NCBI RefSeq assembly: GCF_964355755.1
Contig: NC_092671.1
Span: 6,151,001-6,215,000 of the forward strand
Source: Antedon mediterranea
Lineage: Eukaryota; Echinodermata; Crinoidea; Comatulida; Antedonidae
DNA length: 64,000 bases
Reading direction: 5' to 3'
Below, one piece after another: positions 59,150-64,000 of this stretch. The notes beneath the pieces were generated by a model. That model was not told the DNA's origin. It ran no database searches and saw nothing but the letters and a program-made list of their open reading frames with translations. How positions within the stretch are numbered: position 1 is the first letter of the stretch; each line of letters begins with the position of its first letter. Made by a program: the position numbers and the translations under genes.

Positions 59150-61578
59150 GTTTGTTTAGATCAGTATATGTCTATAAAAAGTTAAAATATCAACCTTAAC
59201 TTATTGTCTTTTTTCAGTAAGGAATGAAAAATATAAACGGTTTTAATTTACGCGGTTTATGCTTGATTATACAGTTTCATTTGTTCCATTCTCGATTAAT
59301 TTCAAATTTTTGGCAGGGTTGTGTGTGCATAGCATACACCCCATTTCACAGGCAGTGCTTGCATTGTGAAACGTAACAAGCACATCACAGTTGAATAGAG
59401 CTTTTGAATACTTTTATCGGGTTTGAGAATATTGTGCCTAATAAGCCTTGCGTCACTGTGGCACTAAATAGTACTTACGGAACAGTGTCTCTGACAAATT
59501 ATTGATCTCCATGTTGGTATTTCTCACTGGGCTTTATACCCAATTTGAACAGTGTTTGTTCTAGGCTTGTCTAGTGCTGTTTTAGTCATCAAAATAATCT
59601 TTGTTTTAATTGTTTAGCCTAATGATCATTGTTAAAAGATCTGTGATGTAATGTGTAACAACAAATGTTTCTTTTCAAATATTGTTCCTGATCACAATAG
59701 CCTTGCTATCAACAACAATGATGGGTTTGGCCAGATGATTTGCAAATAATATTTCTGAACTGTAAATTCAACTTTCTTAATTTGTAACTGTTGAAGCCAA
59801 TCACTAAACCAAAAAAAAAGATAACACTGATCCTATCACAATTATTGTATACCTAACCTAAACCAATAACATTTGGTTAATGTACTGTACTGTAGATGTT
59901 TGTTGTAATGTTGACAATATGAATTTCAAAATACAGGAGTGTTATTTAATTTCTAAGAACAAAGTTTTCCCAAATTGTTGATACTGATAGCTACTGTACT
60001 GTAAAGTAGTAGAACTTGTTTTTCTTTCTAGTTTCAATGCTGTGGCGGCCTATCCACCTCTTGGTACAAGTTACAGATAACGAACCTGCAAATGAATATC
60101 ATATCTTTCTAATAACAATGACAAAACCCCAAACAAATTCTGCACTTGGTCTCACTCTACACAAGAAAGTAACCTATCAGTATCAGTATCAGTGTGTTTA
60201 GTGGGCTGATCATTTAATTATCTAAGGGTAGTTAATATAGAATAGCATTGGCAGATGGATGTGTTGTACAATACATCATGGGAACATTGTGAATGATTAG
60301 ATACGAATCTTAGATATTGATGAATTAATTTTTCTGGTTTTAATATTTTATAGACTGTGTTATAACACTTTTTGGTATACTATTTGTTTGTATTGTCCTC
60401 CTGACTAGTTTATAATCTGCTTATTGTGTTTTGACATTAAGTAATTAACGAATGTAATTTATACCTGTACATTTGCATCTGTTAAACAAACTATATTGCA
60501 AAAATAAATAAAAATGTCAAAATCAAGGGATAAAAGGCTTAGGTGGTATTATGTAGAACTTCTTTTTCCTTTAAAAACATGGTTTTGTTGAGTGAAAACT
60601 AAATGAGTTTAATAAATATTCCAGATATTGTTGATCTATTTATTAATTTGTTGATCAATTTCACTAATCTAAAAACAAGGGGAAAAATCTGTGGAAAACA
60701 AACAATTGTTTTAGAGTCTTCCTCTCTCTCTATGTTCTGTTCCCTACAGTCTAGTCATCAATTCACTTTAAAGATATTTTGACACACATGGCGTTTCATA
60801 TGTTTAATATTTGAGTTGGGATACAGACATGAATCAAAACGCTGAATGGTGGTAACAACATACAAAAGACCTGGGGCAAGTCTAAAGCCTTCTATGCAAA
60901 GGACACAATTTTGGCTAGACAATGTGCACTGGCGGCGTAGGTCTAAGTTGAGTGCTTAAAACCACATTATCGTACAGGAGACATGGTCTGGATGTGGAAA
61001 AAGAACATGCAACAAGATGTACTTAATTAATTCTGAGGTTCAAGTAGACTGGCAACTAAGCCTTGATGATGACGTTATTGCTTTCGATATTTTTTTCTAT
61101 ATAGTATAACCTAGTGTGTAATTTCTCCGCCGATATCTGATACGAGATATAGCTATAAGATTATATTTGTTTAAATGTATACAGTGTATCAATATTGGTC
61201 ACTTTCATTTTTAGGTTTTTGCTTATAATATATTAAGGAATTATACTTTGGTGTAGTTTATGAAAAAAAAGGATGGGTTTAATATGTGTGAAAGTACTTT
61301 CATTGGTTGTCTAAATCAAAGCAACGACGTTTGATTTTCTGTTGTATATAACTAATAGTGCAATGCGCACATTTATGCTAGTTTGTGAGGTACAGTAGAG
61401 TACTGTACATTTATTTTGCACACAGTTTTCCACACATACATTTATGTTTATTATTTTAACACTGTTTTGATGTTTCTTTGTTCTAGTGTTGTGTCTGTCA
61501 TGGTTTTTATGTAATATTTCTTGTCATTGTTTTATTTATTAGTTTTGTATTATTTTGTACATTTCTTTTAATTTTCAG

Positions 61579-61804
61579 GTATATATGTATAACAATCATA
61601 CCATGATGGACCAAGGGGTTCTAGGAGACCCAATGCATGGGCATCCACAGTCACCGCAGCCCGAGCCAGACTCTGTCAAAATGTTTGTGGGCCAGATCCC
61701 AAAGGATATGCCCGAAACGGAATTGCGAGAAATGTTAGAAACGTATGGTGGGCCCGTATACCAGTTGAAAGTTCTCAAGGATAAAGATACAAATGAGAGT
61801 AAAG
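61579..61804 (+). CDS. CELF/Bruno-like RNA-binding protein, exon encoding the N-terminus and start of RRM1
   Basis: The acceptor (TTTTAATTTTCAG, 61566-61578) and the donor AAAG|GTAAGC (GT at 61805) are strong. The frame is open throughout; the first ATG in the exon is at 61585. From that Met, residues 1-28 are a Met/His/Pro-rich leader. Residues 29-40 (DSVKMFVGQIPK) are beta-1 with the RNP2 motif of RRM1, nearly the vertebrate CELF DAIKMFVGQIP. Residues 44-54 form helix 1, and VYQLKVLKDK (58-67) is beta-2. The exon ends after SK and the first base of Gly, just where CELF genes continue with the RNP1 segment. CELF proteins bind GU-rich RNA and control splicing, translation and decay. Unusual: GGP where relatives have a single Gly before (A/P)VY. 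Family is clear; which paralogue is not. Confidence 0.85.
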
Positions 61805-64000
61805 GTAAGCTGGCTGATTGGGCAGCTTTGAGTGAGTGAGTGAGTGCTAAATATTTTTAAAAAATGTAAATATTTGTATATTATATAAATAAGCAACAAC
61901 TACGTGTGCCTCTTTGTTTACTTTTGTAACACCCTGTTGTTGGATACAATAGAATGCAGTGCTGGTGTTCTGCGAGGAGAGTCATCAAGACTTTACAGAT
62001 AAATTAAAATTAAGAAATAAAAACCTACAGTATCATAAAGGCGTGTATTTAGTTGATTTGATTCAGTTTCCCAGGCTAGACTACAACATCGATTGATAGA
62101 TAGCATTCATTTATTTATTAACAATTGGAAAGCAATACAGTACTAGCGACGCAACACAAGGACGTAACGCAACGCAAGTGAATTGACCAATCACAAGCGA
62201 TGGCTTATTCGCTTGTGATTGCCAACTATCTATAACTTCGCTTGTCATTGGTTAAAACGCTTGCGTTGCGTTTACGTCCTTGCGTTACGTTCTAGTGGGA
62301 ACCAAGCTTTACAGTATTGTAATATACATCTATAGTGTGATGTAGAGTGTGTACAGTAAATAGATAGTGATTTGTTTTTTAATTTCTTTATTAAATGTTT
62401 CATGGCTTGAATGCATATTTTGTGGAATTTCTCATCTGTTTTACCATAGACCATAGATTTATTTGCCAACATTTAAGGACATTTTGCAAAAAATTTAGTA
62501 TTAAATTGTTGCCGTTTGAATTAGTAATTAAAGTAAATCTGTAAACTACAATACAAAACCTACATTTTTTTATTGGATTCACCTGAAAATTTCTCCTGTG
62601 AATACATTGACCAACATTAAAATATGATGGTCTATTTATAGACAAACGCGCTTCATTGTATTCTTTGTATCGACCTTGGATTCATTATACATTATTCAGA
62701 AGTATTCTCATAGTACACAATATCATGTCTGTATTCATTCATTCATCAGTACATTCTCTCTATTTAAATAGTGCAATATTAGTTTGTAAAGTTGTAAGAT
62801 ATTATAGAAAACAATATTCAAGATCTAGAGTCCAGTTAGTAACTGTTTTGACAGTGGCACAGTTTGGTCTATGAATCGCATGAAGTAGTTTGTGCGTTAT
62901 GGGACGCTACAGACAGGCTACGACATTGATTGAATAGGTTGCTGGGATGCTTATAACTTCTTGACCAATACTGTAGTTTTAAAAACATGTTCTAGGTGCT
63001 CTTCAAGTATGCCGCAAGGATTTTAGTGAATTTGAGAATGGCAATTTCTTTGAACCGGTTGTTTTGTCCACCATAGGCGTTAGATTAGATCGATTTAATT
63101 TATACAGTAACATAAATGAAATAAATGTCATACAACAACTTTAACTAAGGAATACTGTACCAATGGACATCAGAAAACGTAATCGCCTTCAAAGTACGAC
63201 TAACTTTGTCAAGCATTATTACATTATTTTTATGGATACCGGCACTATTATAAGTCAAATTGATTGATTGATAAGGGTACCTTCGTGTCGGGCTGCCACC
63301 AACGCTGCTTATTTGTTTTGTATGTGTAAAACTTGTGTCCTTATCGAAGAAGACCTACTGTAATCTACAGTACCACCAGAACTACAGTATGAGTGAAGAG
63401 AGCCTTGAACCTCTGCAGATTTGATTATGGCTGTGAATTAATCGCTTGGTGAATCTAACAGTAACAGTGTAATATTGTGTGATATTGCTAATACCTCATG
63501 CAAGTTTTCTTCAAGATTTCACACTCTACTTTGAGAAATCTGTAGCCATAAAGTTGAACAGGATTCCTCAGTGGACTAGCATTTCTTTGAAAACCAGGTT
63601 ATTGTGTTATTTTTCATCAGTGCTGTATTGGAGTTCTTGCATTTATGCTAGTAAAATCCATAATTAAATAATACAATGTTGTGAAAATACATGCAGAATT
63701 GGTAACAGAATGAAAGATTAGAGTTATTTAATTCTATGTTCGCACTGGAGTTATATAGCGTATCTAGCGTACAGCGTTAACATTTAGGTCAAATTGTACT
63801 CTGCAGAGACCTACAAGATGTTCAGACACAGAGAAATGCTTATCGTTACAACAGAAGCACATTTATTTTTGCATATTCATGATCTCACACCCACGTTTTA
63901 TTTATTCTTTACTCTGTACTCTCAGCTCTCAAAATGAGTGTTCAAATAAAAAATGAGTCTTGCACTAAAACGCTAAAATGCCATGGGTGTGAACAGGGCC
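61805..64000 (+). other. Start of the CELF intron after the RRM1 exon
   Basis: The next CELF exon should begin with the RNP1-coding segment (CCFVTF-like); I do not find it before the window ends, so this intron exceeds 2.2 kb. It contains the MITE at 62141-62314 and nothing else recognised. Confidence 0.6.
62141..62314. mobile_element. MITE, 'CCCACTAG...CTAGTGGG' family, copy 2, inside the CELF intron
   Basis: Long imperfect arms pair: left GCAACACAAGGACGTAACGC, AACGCAAG and ACCAATCACAAGCGAT; right TCGCTTGTCATTGGTTAAAA, CGCTTGCGTTGCG and ACGTCCTTGCGTTACG, ending CTAGTGGGAACCAAGCTTTA. A third inner hairpin, CAATCACAAGCG/CGCTTGTGATTG, is perfect over 12 bases. Much better preserved than the copy at 895-1019. 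Confidence 0.75.

Larger units (their letters stand above)
50943..61578. other. Long stretch upstream of the CELF exon, MITEs but no exon found
   Basis: MITE copies 12-15 are listed separately. Otherwise AT-rich, probably CELF intron or 5' flank. GC-richer islands at about 51880-52090 and 55800-56310 look less random and could be regulatory; the latter has GTATATAAATC followed by a GTGAGT donor-like site at 56035. Open frames at 56097, 56572-56835, 57426 and 60016 show no known domain. Confidence 0.35.

Overview
The window is AT-rich nuclear DNA from an animal: spliced exons, very long non-coding stretches, and many dispersed and tandem repeats. The repeats comprise 5'-truncated CR1/L2-like LINE pieces, tRNA-derived SINE pieces and several palindromic MITE families. 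This fits a non-vertebrate metazoan. A marine deuterostome such as an echinoderm is my guess from the style of the repeats, not something the sequence proves.

Left edge (1-1.4 kb): the last two exons of an unrecognised plus-strand gene for a charged, Lys/Ser-rich, probably nuclear protein. The exons join in phase, and the tail carries three 24-residue repeats. A MITE lies just past the stop codon. A possible minus-strand first coding exon sits at 1569-1714. A truncated LINE reverse-transcriptase C-terminus lies at 3051-3680.

Middle (4-61 kb): essentially gene-free. It holds 15 copies (one a half copy) of a ~110-190 bp palindromic MITE family; a pair of nearly identical ~630 bp elements with TTAA ends; four large minisatellite regions (12.6-14.0 kb, 20.5-21.0 kb, 38.2-39.2 kb, 49.8-50.4 kb); a LINE tail nested inside a SINE; and a minus-strand tRNA-derived SINE.

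Right edge: the exon at 61579-61804 encodes the start of RRM1 of a CELF/Bruno-like RNA-binding protein, with a clear acceptor and donor. About 19 kb upstream, a 78-base open stretch (42538-42615) begins with ATG and ends at a perfect GTAAGT donor. It is phase-compatible with the CELF exon, so it is a candidate alternative first coding exon. A candidate non-coding leader exon lies at 23486-23787. If both are right, much of the 'intergenic' space is CELF intron.

No CRISPR, operon or prokaryotic feature is present. I found no convincing novel multi-gene system. The most notable items are the candidate CELF first exon, the MITE family with a variable-copy internal unit, and two satellites with higher-order structure.
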